A stretch of DNA of 64,000 nucleotides from Bacteroidota bacterium (GTDB lineage Bacteria > Bacteroidota > Bacteroidia > UKL13-3), in assembly GCA_947453415.1 (NCBI GenBank), contig CANGGG010000006.1, forward strand, positions 1 to 64,000. Reading direction: 5' to 3'. Position 1 is the stretch's first letter. Each line of letters opens with the position of its first letter. Of the stretch, positions 39,730 through 48,758 are shown piece by piece. The notes beneath the pieces were generated by a model, which saw only the letters and a list, made by a program, of their open reading frames with translations, was not told the origin of the DNA and made no database searches. A program made the translations under genes and the position numbers.

Positions 39730-40369
39730 TACAACAAACACCTGTCTTCATTTTGATGACATCATGCAAATGGAACAGCGCAAAAGAGCCAACCTCATTA
39801 ATTCGATTGGTGGCTTTAAAAGCGTGTGTTTGATTGGAACTACAAACAATGAAAATCAAACTAATTTAGCCATTTTCAATTCCATTGTACACATAGGAGC
39901 AAATCCGCCATTAATTGGTTTTTTTGTCAGACCTGATTCGGTAGAAAGACATACGCTTTCTAATATTTTAGCTACAGAATATTACACCATTAATCATATT
40001 AATGAAACTATTTTTAAGCAAGCACACCAAACAGCTGCACGGTATGAAAAAGAAGTATCTGAGTTTGAAGCTACGCAATTAACACCTGAATTTAAATACG
40101 ATTTTAAAGCTCCCTTTGTGCAAGAAAGTTTTATTCAATTGGGTGTTCAATTGAAAGAAAAAATAACCATTCAAAGCAATCAAACTATTTTGTTAATTGG
40201 CGAAATAAAACTCATTAACTACCCAAGTGACTGTATGGAAAACGATGGTTTTATAAACTTAGAAAAGGCACAAACTATTACTTGCAGCGGACTTGATAGT
40301 TATTATAAAACTACTAAAATAGCACGATTAAGTTATGCCAAACCAAATACAACACCAACTATTATTTAA
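39722..40369 (+). CDS. Flavin reductase-like FMN-binding protein
   Basis: NSIGGFKSVCLIGTTNNENQTNLAIFNSIVHIGANPPLIGFFVRPDSVERHTLSNI. Confidence 0.85.
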   Translation: MDNTTNTCLHFDDIMQMEQRKRANLINSIGGFKSVCLIGTTNNENQTNLAIFNSIVHIGANPPLIGFFVRPDSVERHTLSNILATEYYTINHINETIFKQAHQTAARYEKEVSEFEATQLTPEFKYDFKAPFVQESFIQLGVQLKEKITIQSNQTILLIGEIKLINYPSDCMENDGFINLEKAQTITCSGLDSYYKTTKIARLSYAKPNTTPTII

Positions 40370-40952
40370 TAATACTAATAATTTATTGCCATGCAATGGC
40401 CATGTAAATTACTATGGAAAAATATTAAGTGACGAGGAAATATTGCATTATTTTAATGAATTAAATGATACAATAGCATGGAAAAATGATGAAGTAATCA
40501 TTTTTGGAAAATTGATAATAACTAATAGAAAAGTAGCTTGGTATGCTAACTCAAACATTGATTATACCTATTCCAATATTTCGAAAAAAGCATTGCCCTT
40601 TACACCAGCACTTTTAAATTTAAAACAAATTATAGAACAAAAAACGGGCGAAACATACAATGCCTGTTTACTTAATTTATATCAAAATGGAAGCGAAGGA
40701 ATGGGCTGGCATAGCGATGATGAAAAAGAGCTGGAACCATTATCTTCTATTGCCTCATTAAGCTTAGGAGCTGATAGAAAATTTTCATTGAAACACAAAC
40801 AAAACAAACAAACTGTTTCCTTAATATTAGAAAACGGTAGTTTGTTAGAAATGAAAAATGAAACGCAATTATTTTGGAAACATGCCTTGCCAAAAACCAC
40901 CAAAGTACTAGGACCAAGAATCAATTTAACTTTTAGGAAAATGGTGATTTGA
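40335..40952 (+). CDS. AlkB-like 2OG-Fe(II) dioxygenase
   Basis: GMGWHSDDEKELEPLSSIASLSLGADRKFSLKHK; HALPKTTKVLGPRINLTFRKM. Confidence 0.9.
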   Translation: MPNQIQHQLLFNNTNNLLPCNGHVNYYGKILSDEEILHYFNELNDTIAWKNDEVIIFGKLIITNRKVAWYANSNIDYTYSNISKKALPFTPALLNLKQIIEQKTGETYNACLLNLYQNGSEGMGWHSDDEKELEPLSSIASLSLGADRKFSLKHKQNKQTVSLILENGSLLEMKNETQLFWKHALPKTTKVLGPRINLTFRKMVI

Positions 40953-41031
40953 TGTGATTTGATAAAATAAATAACATAAAAAATTACTAGAACACATCAG
41001 ATTAAATAGTAGTTTTGGAAATAAAATTAGC

Positions 41032-42057
41032 ATGGAAATAGGAATAGATAGTTTTGCAGCTGCATCGATTGAAAATGAAAACAATACAGCTGAAAATAAC
41101 AGTCAATCACTGAAAGAATTATTAGCACGAATTGCCTTTGCTGATGAAATGGGATTAAATGTTTTCGGAATTGGCGAACACCACCGAAAAGAGTTTTTAG
41201 ATGCTTCACCAACTATTATATTGGCAGCGGCAGCAGCCATTACCAAACAAATTAAATTAACCAGCGCGGTAACTGTTTTAAGTGCTGCAGATCCTGTTAG
41301 GGTATTTCAAAATTTTGCAACCTTAGATTTAATTTCAAAAGGCAGAACTGAAATTGTAGTTGGCAGGGGTTCATTTACAGAAGCATTTCCATTATTTGGT
41401 TACCATGTTCATGATTATGATGAGTTGTTTACTGAAAAACTAAATTTATTACTTGAAATTTGTAAAAATGAAACCATTTCATGGAATGGAAAGTTTCGAC
41501 CTTCACTGATCAATCAAACTATTTACCCGCGACCATTTCAAAATAAATTACCCGTTTGGTTAGGTGTTGGTGGCACACCAGCATCTTTTGTTAGGGCCGG
41601 ACAACTTGGATTGCCATTAATGGTAGCAATTATTGGAGGTGAAACGCATCGTTTTAAACCACTCATAGATTTATACAGAGAAGCTGGCAGAAAAGCTGGA
41701 CATTCGAGTGAGCAATTAAAAGTAGGTTTACACTCATTGGGTTACGTGGCTAACACTACCCAAGAAGCCATTGATGATTACTATCCTGGATATGCTGAAA
41801 CGTTTACAAAAATAGGAAGAGAAAGAGGTTGGCCACCAGTAACTCGCACAAGATTTGACTCCCAAATAGGTGATTTAGGTGCAATATTAATTGGCAGTCC
41901 GGAGGAAGTATCACAAAAAATATTACGCCATAGCGAAGCCTTAGGAGGAATTTCAAGAGTTACTTTCCAAATGGATAGCGCTGGATTATCGCACGAAAAA
42001 CATTTAAAAGCCATTGAGTTAATAGGTAAAAAAGTAATGCCATTGGTTAATCTATAA
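41032..42057 (+). CDS. LLM-class flavin-dependent oxidoreductase
   Basis: LGLNVFGIGEHHRKEFLDASPTIILAAAAAITKQIKLTSAVTVLSAADPVRVFQNFATLDLISKGR. Confidence 0.88.
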   Translation: MEIGIDSFAAASIENENNTAENNSQSLKELLARIAFADEMGLNVFGIGEHHRKEFLDASPTIILAAAAAITKQIKLTSAVTVLSAADPVRVFQNFATLDLISKGRTEIVVGRGSFTEAFPLFGYHVHDYDELFTEKLNLLLEICKNETISWNGKFRPSLINQTIYPRPFQNKLPVWLGVGGTPASFVRAGQLGLPLMVAIIGGETHRFKPLIDLYREAGRKAGHSSEQLKVGLHSLGYVANTTQEAIDDYYPGYAETFTKIGRERGWPPVTRTRFDSQIGDLGAILIGSPEEVSQKILRHSEALGGISRVTFQMDSAGLSHEKHLKAIELIGKKVMPLVNL

Positions 42058-43035
42058 ACTTAAATTTTCAGTGCCAATATAATTACTTGCAAATTCAAAA
42101 GCCCTCAATTCAGAGTAATAATTTCCCTGAATTCCATTCATTGAAAATCCAACATGACCACCTTTTTTGGGTGTTTCTAAATGCAGAAATTTATGCTTTT
42201 TAGCCATTTCTACAGGGAAACATAATTTTGATAAAAACGGGTCATTTAAAGCATTTACTAATAAAGTTGGTAGGGTTATATTTGGTAAAAACTGCAGTGA
42301 ATTGCATTTATTATAATAGTCTTGCGCATTTTGAAAGCCATGCATTTTAGCAGTAACCCGTGAGTCCCATTCTTCAAAAGTTTTCAATTTTTCAATTCCA
42401 TTTATATCTAATTGATTCGGAAATATTTTACTTTTCTCAATTGTTTTTTTGTTCAAGCTTTTCAAAAAATTAAACATATAAGGTTTGTTAAACCTATTGC
42501 CTAAAACCTTAGAGCTTGATGCTAAATCAATTGGCACAGAAAAGGCAAAAGCACATTTTATTTTATTGGATAAATGATTGGCATTTTCACCCAAATATTT
42601 CAATAACACATTACCCCCTAAACTAAATCCACCAAGCACCAAATTTTTGTAATTATTTTGATTTAAAATATGTTCAATGATTAATTTGACATCGTCACTT
42701 TTTCCCATGTGATAACTGGAAAGTAATCGATTATTTTCACCACTACAGCTCCTAAAATTCATGACACAAACATCGAAATGTAACTCATTGAAATGCTTTA
42801 CAAATCCTTTGATATACTGAGATTGCGAGCTTCCTTCTAATCCATGAAATAAAATAAGTAATGTTTGATTGCCACTGCAAACCCAATCTAAATCTATAAA
42901 ATCGCCATCGGCTAATTCTACCCTTTCGCGCTTATAGGCTACACTAACTTTTCGGAACAAAGCAGGAAGCATTGTTTCCAAATGTTTGTTCTTATTCCAT
43001 TTATTTCCTTTGTAATTGCTTTGTAAAAAGGGCAT
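42052..43035 (-). CDS. YheT-family alpha/beta hydrolase
   Basis: LFHGLEGSSQSQYIKGFVKHF; VMNFRSCSGENN; LGGFSLGGNVLLKYLGE; GGHVGF. Confidence 0.88.
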   Translation of the reverse strand: MPFLQSNYKGNKWNKNKHLETMLPALFRKVSVAYKRERVELADGDFIDLDWVCSGNQTLLILFHGLEGSSQSQYIKGFVKHFNELHFDVCVMNFRSCSGENNRLLSSYHMGKSDDVKLIIEHILNQNNYKNLVLGGFSLGGNVLLKYLGENANHLSNKIKCAFAFSVPIDLASSSKVLGNRFNKPYMFNFLKSLNKKTIEKSKIFPNQLDINGIEKLKTFEEWDSRVTAKMHGFQNAQDYYNKCNSLQFLPNITLPTLLVNALNDPFLSKLCFPVEMAKKHKFLHLETPKKGGHVGFSMNGIQGNYYSELRAFEFASNYIGTENLSL

Positions 43036-43080
43036 TTATTTTAAAAAATTAAAAAAAGAAATATAGAATTCCATTTTTGA

Positions 43081-45216
43081 TTAGTTTGTTTTTAATATTT
43101 TAAAATATTGTTGATAGTTACTACCATTTATAATTATATAATATAATCCATTTTTCAAGTATTCTGTATCCAATAGATCCATTTCTCCATTCATATTATC
43201 AATAATATTTATATTGTTTTTTGATAATAATTTTCCAAAAACATCAAATATGTTTATTTCATATTTTCCTTTTACTACATTTTTAAAAAATAGTTTGGCA
43301 GTATTTGTAAAAGGAGATTCTATAGCAAACGATTGTTTTGTATTGTCCATGTCTGCAAATATTCCAACACTTCCAAAAGGATCTAATTCATAAAAACTAG
43401 CTATTGAATTATTTAAAACATTGGCGCCTAAGCCTAAATAAATTTTATTATTGATGCTTTCTGCAATTCCAAAAATTGTGGGAATAGTAGGAAATAAAGT
43501 GAGCGTATTCCAGGTGTCTAAAACTTGATTATAAGTTCTTATTTCTTTAAAAAAATTAATATTATCATTTCCTTTTCCCATACAAATATATGCAGCATTA
43601 CTGGTTGAAGTACCAAGGGCAGCATATATTCCTTCTGCGTTAATATTATTTTTCTTTATCCACTTTTCTGTTAAAGCATTATAAGCCCAAACTTCATTCA
43701 TGGGTGTTCCAAAATGGTTAATTCCACCAACTATATAAGCATTATTATTCAACGAAAAAGAAGTAGCAAATTTTCTTGGATCGGCAGGCAAACTGTCCTT
43801 TAAAATCCAAGAATTTAATATTGGATTGTATTCCCAACAATCATTTAATAGATTGGATTGATTCGGTGTACCACTTACCACATAACCTTTATTATTTAAT
43901 GTAAAAGTGCAGGCATCATTTCTAGGAATTGGAAGTGGTGCAATACTATCCCATTTGTTGGTTAGGGCATTGTATTTCCAGCAGTCAGACAATGCGTTCA
44001 TGCTTGTAGATGTACCCCCAATTAAAAAACCCTCGTTACCAATTACAAAACCTTTATGACCATAAATTCTGGGAACACCTGGGAAATTTATTTTAGCAGT
44101 CCAATTATTTTTAGCCGGATCAAACTCCCACATTTGCGAATTCAAACTTTGGTCGTAACCTTGTCCGCCTATTACATATATTTTATTGTTTATGTTAAAT
44201 GAAGCAGCTCTATTTACTCCAAAATTTTCCTTAAAAAAAGTCCAAGTATTGCTATCAATATTATAAGCAAACATTTTTATATTAGAAACTTGACCCGAAA
44301 CACCTTTTCCAACAAAAGCTTGTTTACCATCGGACAGTGCAATGGCAAAATCTAACCCAAAAGGAAAACCTTGAATAGCTTGCCATGAATTTGTGGTATC
44401 GTTATATTTATAAAAATCGTTGAACTGACCTGAAAAATTATATCCAATTCCTAATCCTACAAATGGATTATTATTTATCACAAAAGATAAAGCTCTATAC
44501 CTTGCAGTTCCGGGATAAACTGCTACTTGAGTCCAATTATTTAAATCAGGATTATACTTCCAAAAGTCTTGAAAAATATTACTTACCGAACCATTTATAC
44601 CCAGCCCAACATAAGCTTTATTATTTAGTACAAAAGCACATGCACTGTTACGTTCTGTACCTCCAAAATTGGCTATATTGCTCCATTTGTTAGTTAAAGG
44701 ATTATAAGAAAAAAACTCTTTGCGCTGGTGGTTATTGGTGGAGTCGGTTCCTAAACCCACATAACCCAAATTATTAATTGAAAATCCAACAGCAACATTT
44801 CTGGATGCTGGCATAGGTGCAATACTAGTCCAAGAATCATTGGTTTCATTATATTTCCAAAATAAGTTAGATACTTTTTTTATAGAATTAGAATAACCTG
44901 AACCAACGTAAGCAATATTATTGATGACAAAAGAAACTGGACTTCCAACAGAATCAGGAAAATTATTTTTACCAATCCATACTTTGTTATACTGGTCAAA
45001 CTGGTAACATTTATTGGTATTTCCAAGCGAAGCACTGCTGCCAGCAACTACAAATATTTTTCCTGAAACTGTAAAACTTGCTGCATTACCTGGAATATTA
45101 GGGACAAAAGAACCCATGGTGTTTGTTCCAATATCGTTTAACTGTTTCCATGATTGGCTTTTCAACTGAAATTGAAAAAACAAAAAAAGTAAAAAGACGA
45201 ATAATGGTTTTTTCAT
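43081..45216 (-). CDS. Kelch-repeat secreted protein with T9SS-like C-terminal domain
   Basis: Repeated GGxx...W.YNPxxNxW kelch motifs; C-terminal FKNVVKGKYEINIFDVFGKLLSKNNINI...LKNGLYYIIINGSNYQQYFKILKTN. Confidence 0.8.
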   Translation of the reverse strand: MKKPLFVFLLFLFFQFQLKSQSWKQLNDIGTNTMGSFVPNIPGNAASFTVSGKIFVVAGSSASLGNTNKCYQFDQYNKVWIGKNNFPDSVGSPVSFVINNIAYVGSGYSNSIKKVSNLFWKYNETNDSWTSIAPMPASRNVAVGFSINNLGYVGLGTDSTNNHQRKEFFSYNPLTNKWSNIANFGGTERNSACAFVLNNKAYVGLGINGSVSNIFQDFWKYNPDLNNWTQVAVYPGTARYRALSFVINNNPFVGLGIGYNFSGQFNDFYKYNDTTNSWQAIQGFPFGLDFAIALSDGKQAFVGKGVSGQVSNIKMFAYNIDSNTWTFFKENFGVNRAASFNINNKIYVIGGQGYDQSLNSQMWEFDPAKNNWTAKINFPGVPRIYGHKGFVIGNEGFLIGGTSTSMNALSDCWKYNALTNKWDSIAPLPIPRNDACTFTLNNKGYVVSGTPNQSNLLNDCWEYNPILNSWILKDSLPADPRKFATSFSLNNNAYIVGGINHFGTPMNEVWAYNALTEKWIKKNNINAEGIYAALGTSTSNAAYICMGKGNDNINFFKEIRTYNQVLDTWNTLTLFPTIPTIFGIAESINNKIYLGLGANVLNNSIASFYELDPFGSVGIFADMDNTKQSFAIESPFTNTAKLFFKNVVKGKYEINIFDVFGKLLSKNNINIIDNMNGEMDLLDTEYLKNGLYYIIINGSNYQQYFKILKTN

Positions 45217-45420
45217 AAAATTTAAATGGTGTTATCAAATATATTATAATTCACAACAATTCGATCATTCTTAAATAATTGGATGAATAAATTTTACAAT
45301 TGAGTTGGTGAATTCATCATTTAATTAAATAAAGAAGTGTATTTATTTACCTATAAAAAAAGTTTGATAAAGTATAAAAAGCGTCCAAAATGCTAAAAGT
45401 GCGATTCGTGGTTTAAAATA

Positions 45421-45705
45421 TCAATCTAAGGTATTGTCTTTTTTCTTTTTAAGCCAATTAAAAATAACTATTATAAATAAAGCAGAATAATTAGCAAACT
45501 GAAAATAATGACTCTTAATTTCATTACTTAAATTTTCAATAAAATCGAAATAAATAACTAAGAACAATCCTGCTAATAATATAATTAGATAAAACATAGC
45601 ACGCTTATTAAAATCTGTAATTATTCTAATTCTATTCCAAGTATAAAATGCAAATGCAAACATTGAATACACCACTGCTTTTGCTAAAATATGTATAGTA
45701 TTCAT
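45421..45705 (-). CDS. Small membrane protein
   Basis: Three predicted hydrophobic segments. Confidence 0.5.
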   Translation of the reverse strand: MNTIHILAKAVVYSMFAFAFYTWNRIRIITDFNKRAMFYLIILLAGLFLVIYFDFIENLSNEIKSHYFQFANYSALFIIVIFNWLKKKKDNTLD

Positions 45706-45816
45706 GGTATAACTTTAATATTCCATTAATTGGTTGTTTTTAAAATGCGAAAATATAATTATTAGCCATTATTTAACTATCAATTTTTTAAATGTATTTT
45801 TATGTTTTTCGAAAAA

Positions 45817-46575
45817 TTATTTCTTCAAATTAAACGAAAACATGGAATAACCAATTCCAAAAGAAACCCAAGGTTTGGCCTGGTAAATCCAACCATATTT
45901 TATTTCGTTGGCATTGCTTATAAAATCAAATCCTGTAAAGATTCCTACTTGTGCATTTCCCATTTCTATTACCACTCCAAAAGAAGGTGTAAAAGCCAAT
46001 AATTCTTGTGTTTTTTGTGTTTTTCCTCTGGTTGAAAAGCTATCAACAGTAACAGAAGATATGCCAACGCCTATTAAAAAATCGAGGGCAGCTTGCTTGT
46101 CTTGGTTCAAAGTATATTTTACTCCAAAGGTTGAACCAACTGAAATATCTTTGCTGAAATCAAAAGGACCAAAGCGCAATTTAATGGGTGTCATGATGGT
46201 TCCTACTACCAAATCAAAGTCGGATTTTTTAACCAAATAAGCTTTAAAATCGAGTTGGGCTTTGGTAATGGAATAATAGGTGTAAGTGGTATAATCTTCT
46301 ATGGGGTTTGATTTGCTAGCACCTTTTTTTTTGTTTAAAAAAGTAAACCTGATGACGCATAAATCTTGTTTTACATCTACCAGCATAAACTTTGATTTTG
46401 GTGGAGCTACGAGCAAAGTAGTATCTATTATTTTACCAATGATATTGCATTTATAAATGGGACATTCCACCAAAAATTCATACAAACGTATTTTGTCGTT
46501 CAGGCTTTGGGCACTGCTTTTATTGTTGGCGAAGACGCCAACAATGGCAAAAAAAATGAATAGAAGTTTTTTCAA
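45817..46575 (-). CDS. Hypothetical outer-membrane/exported protein
   Basis: Signal peptide (LLFIFFAIVGVFANNKSSAQ); beta-rich C-terminus. Confidence 0.6.
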   Translation of the reverse strand: MKKLLFIFFAIVGVFANNKSSAQSLNDKIRLYEFLVECPIYKCNIIGKIIDTTLLVAPPKSKFMLVDVKQDLCVIRFTFLNKKKGASKSNPIEDYTTYTYYSITKAQLDFKAYLVKKSDFDLVVGTIMTPIKLRFGPFDFSKDISVGSTFGVKYTLNQDKQAALDFLIGVGISSVTVDSFSTRGKTQKTQELLAFTPSFGVVIEMGNAQVGIFTGFDFISNANEIKYGWIYQAKPWVSFGIGYSMFSFNLKK

Positions 46576-46791
46576 AACTTAATTTTGGATGTTGAATTTT
46601 GGATGTTGAATTAATAATACAGCCATCGTCATGCTGAGGCACGAAACAACTTTATAAGGTAATTTTTATAGTTCCTTCTTCCGCTTTGGCGGAATCAGGA
46701 TGACGTTCCCGCAATTTGTTTATAATGGGCAGACACATAGGTCTGCACACTACCAGTATTTATGCAATTTTGTAATCTTCAAATCTTTCAA

Positions 46792-47187
46792 TTAAAAAAC
46801 AAATACCACCACGTACTTATCATACTCATCAGATATGGCATATTTACCTTTTTTGAGGGTGCATTTTTTAAGTTCAAGTGTGTTGCAAATATCTTCGTTA
46901 AAGGTATAATCATCGTCTAGTAAAAAGTTGCCTGTGGCAAAGTATTTTAAAAACAATTTATCGGTAACGCTGCGTTTTAAAAAGTTAAATTGAATATGCT
47001 TTTCGTCTAACACATCTATGGTGGCCAGCACTTCATTTTCTTTTCTGCTTTCAGCGCTGCTTATAGATACATTACAAAAGTTAAACCCATTGCAATCTGG
47101 GGATTTGCCTAGGCTAACCAAATAATTGTTTTCAGTTTTAAAAAAAAGCAATATAAATAATGAAAAAAATAAAATTATTGGTTTCAT
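46792..47187 (-). CDS. Small exported protein sharing its N-terminus with 48071-48388
   Basis: MKPIILFFSLFILLFFK...SLGKSPDCNGFNFCNV. Confidence 0.55.
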   Translation of the reverse strand: MKPIILFFSLFILLFFKTENNYLVSLGKSPDCNGFNFCNVSISSAESRKENEVLATIDVLDEKHIQFNFLKRSVTDKLFLKYFATGNFLLDDDYTFNEDICNTLELKKCTLKKGKYAISDEYDKYVVVFVF

Positions 47188-47194
47188 ATAATAA

Positions 47195-48031
47195 CTAATT
47201 TAACAATTTATCTATTTTATCACATAAATCAATTTGAAATAATTTTTGTTCAACATTTGTATTCCCAAAATATAAGATTTCACCATTTTTAACTATTATA
47301 TAAAGAGGAACAGCAGTTATTTTAAGTAAATCAATTGAATTAATGTCTTTTGCAAATAGATTATTTCCTCTATCATAATTTTCTGAGAGAATTTTTTTTG
47401 TTCTTATTATAGAATCTCTTCTAATAGGAAAATTCAATGTATAAAACTTCACTTTTTTATTAGTATAAATATCTTGAATTTCTGAATATTTTGAAAATCC
47501 AATTATACAATTACCGCAGTTAGTAGTCCAACAATCAATTACTTTGATTGTATCGTTTTTTGAAAACAACTCATTACTTAAATTATTTGAAGATATTGTT
47601 TCGAAATAGGGTAGTTTACTATTTATTAATTGATAATTGTCCTTATTAAAATAATAATCTAACCACCATAACATGAAAACATAACACAATAAAGATGTAA
47701 GAAAAAACACAATAAATAAAAACCAATTATTTTTTATTTTTTTAAATAAAAATTCATGAATAAATAAAAATAAAAATGGTGAAATTGAAATTGGAATTGT
47801 GTGGTAATTTTTATCAATAATCGTTAAAATACAATATAAAACAGGACTTATTAATAATAAAAGTTTATAATATAAATTATCATTTTTTAAAAAATGCAAA
47901 ATTACTAAAATAGAAAATGCATTTATACTAAACTGTATAGGCCAATTAAAATATCCGCTTAAAAGAAATGTAATATTGAAAAATAATATCAATGTTATTT
48001 TTACCTTTTTATTTGTTTTAAAGTTTCTCAT
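47195..48031 (-). CDS. Polytopic membrane protein with C-terminal thioredoxin-like (TlpA-type) domain
   Basis: Several TM helices, then DTIKVIDCWTTNCGNCIIGFSKYSEIQDIY...LLKITAVPLYIIVKNGEILY (CGNC active site, cis-Pro-type VP). Confidence 0.7.
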   Translation of the reverse strand: MRNFKTNKKVKITLILFFNITFLLSGYFNWPIQFSINAFSILVILHFLKNDNLYYKLLLLISPVLYCILTIIDKNYHTIPISISPFLFLFIHEFLFKKIKNNWFLFIVFFLTSLLCYVFMLWWLDYYFNKDNYQLINSKLPYFETISSNNLSNELFSKNDTIKVIDCWTTNCGNCIIGFSKYSEIQDIYTNKKVKFYTLNFPIRRDSIIRTKKILSENYDRGNNLFAKDINSIDLLKITAVPLYIIVKNGEILYFGNTNVEQKLFQIDLCDKIDKLLN

Positions 48032-48070
48032 AATTTCAATATAAATGATTTTTTTTTTACCAACTAATTA

Positions 48071-48388
48071 TTAGTATCCAATTGATGCTGGGCCCTTTGA
48101 TGGTTGATCAACTTGACAAGTTCCATCACAACTATGGCGCCAAAACAATCCACATCCACTTACAGATGTACACTTCAATTTTGAGTTGCATATATCAGCT
48201 GTCGAAATAATTATTCCTCCGCAATAATCATCACCTGAAACACAATTACAGTTAGGAGCCCCATCAATTCCTTTGCTGTTTATTAATACATTACAAAAGT
48301 TAAACCCATTGCAATCGGGGGATTTGCCAAGGCTACTTTTAAAAAAAAGAAATATAAACAATGAGCTAAATAAAATTATTGGTTTCAT
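48071..48388 (-). CDS. Cysteine-rich secreted mini-protein (10 Cys in the mature part)
   Basis: Signal peptide, then SLGKSPDCNGFNFCNV...APNCNCVSGDDYCGG...ADICNSKLKCTSVSGCGLFWRHSCDGTCQ. Confidence 0.6.
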   Translation of the reverse strand: MKPIILFSSLFIFLFFKSSLGKSPDCNGFNFCNVLINSKGIDGAPNCNCVSGDDYCGGIIISTADICNSKLKCTSVSGCGLFWRHSCDGTCQVDQPSKGPASIGY

Positions 48389-48758
48389 TGAGATTGAATG
48401 TAAAAAATTTACTTATTTTATATCGGTTTTTAGAAAACACATTGTAAAAAAAATTTAATGTATTAACGGGTAAAACATTAAAAATTATAAAAAATCTAAG
48501 TGGATATTTCGAGTTCTTTATTAATAAAAAAAACGCATCAGATTTTTTATAAACAATGGCGTTTTCAATTACAAAAATGGTATTCAATTCTATAAATTGA
48601 ATATTATTTTGTCTCAAAAGTGTCCTTGCCTCAATACTTCTTACTGAAAAACATTCAATATTTCTTATAATATTTTTTTTAAATAACTCAATAAACCAAC
48701 AACATACTGAACACCTATCATCATAGATTATTACAATTCCTTTCATGATCTTATTCAA
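48366..48758 (-). CDS. DCC-family thiol-disulfide oxidoreductase-like protein
   Basis: IVIIYDDRCSVCCWFIELFKKN, SVRSIEARTLLRQNNI. Confidence 0.75.
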   Translation of the reverse strand: MNKIMKGIVIIYDDRCSVCCWFIELFKKNIIRNIECFSVRSIEARTLLRQNNIQFIELNTIFVIENAIVYKKSDAFFLLIKNSKYPLRFFIIFNVLPVNTLNFFYNVFSKNRYKISKFFTFNLNETNNFI

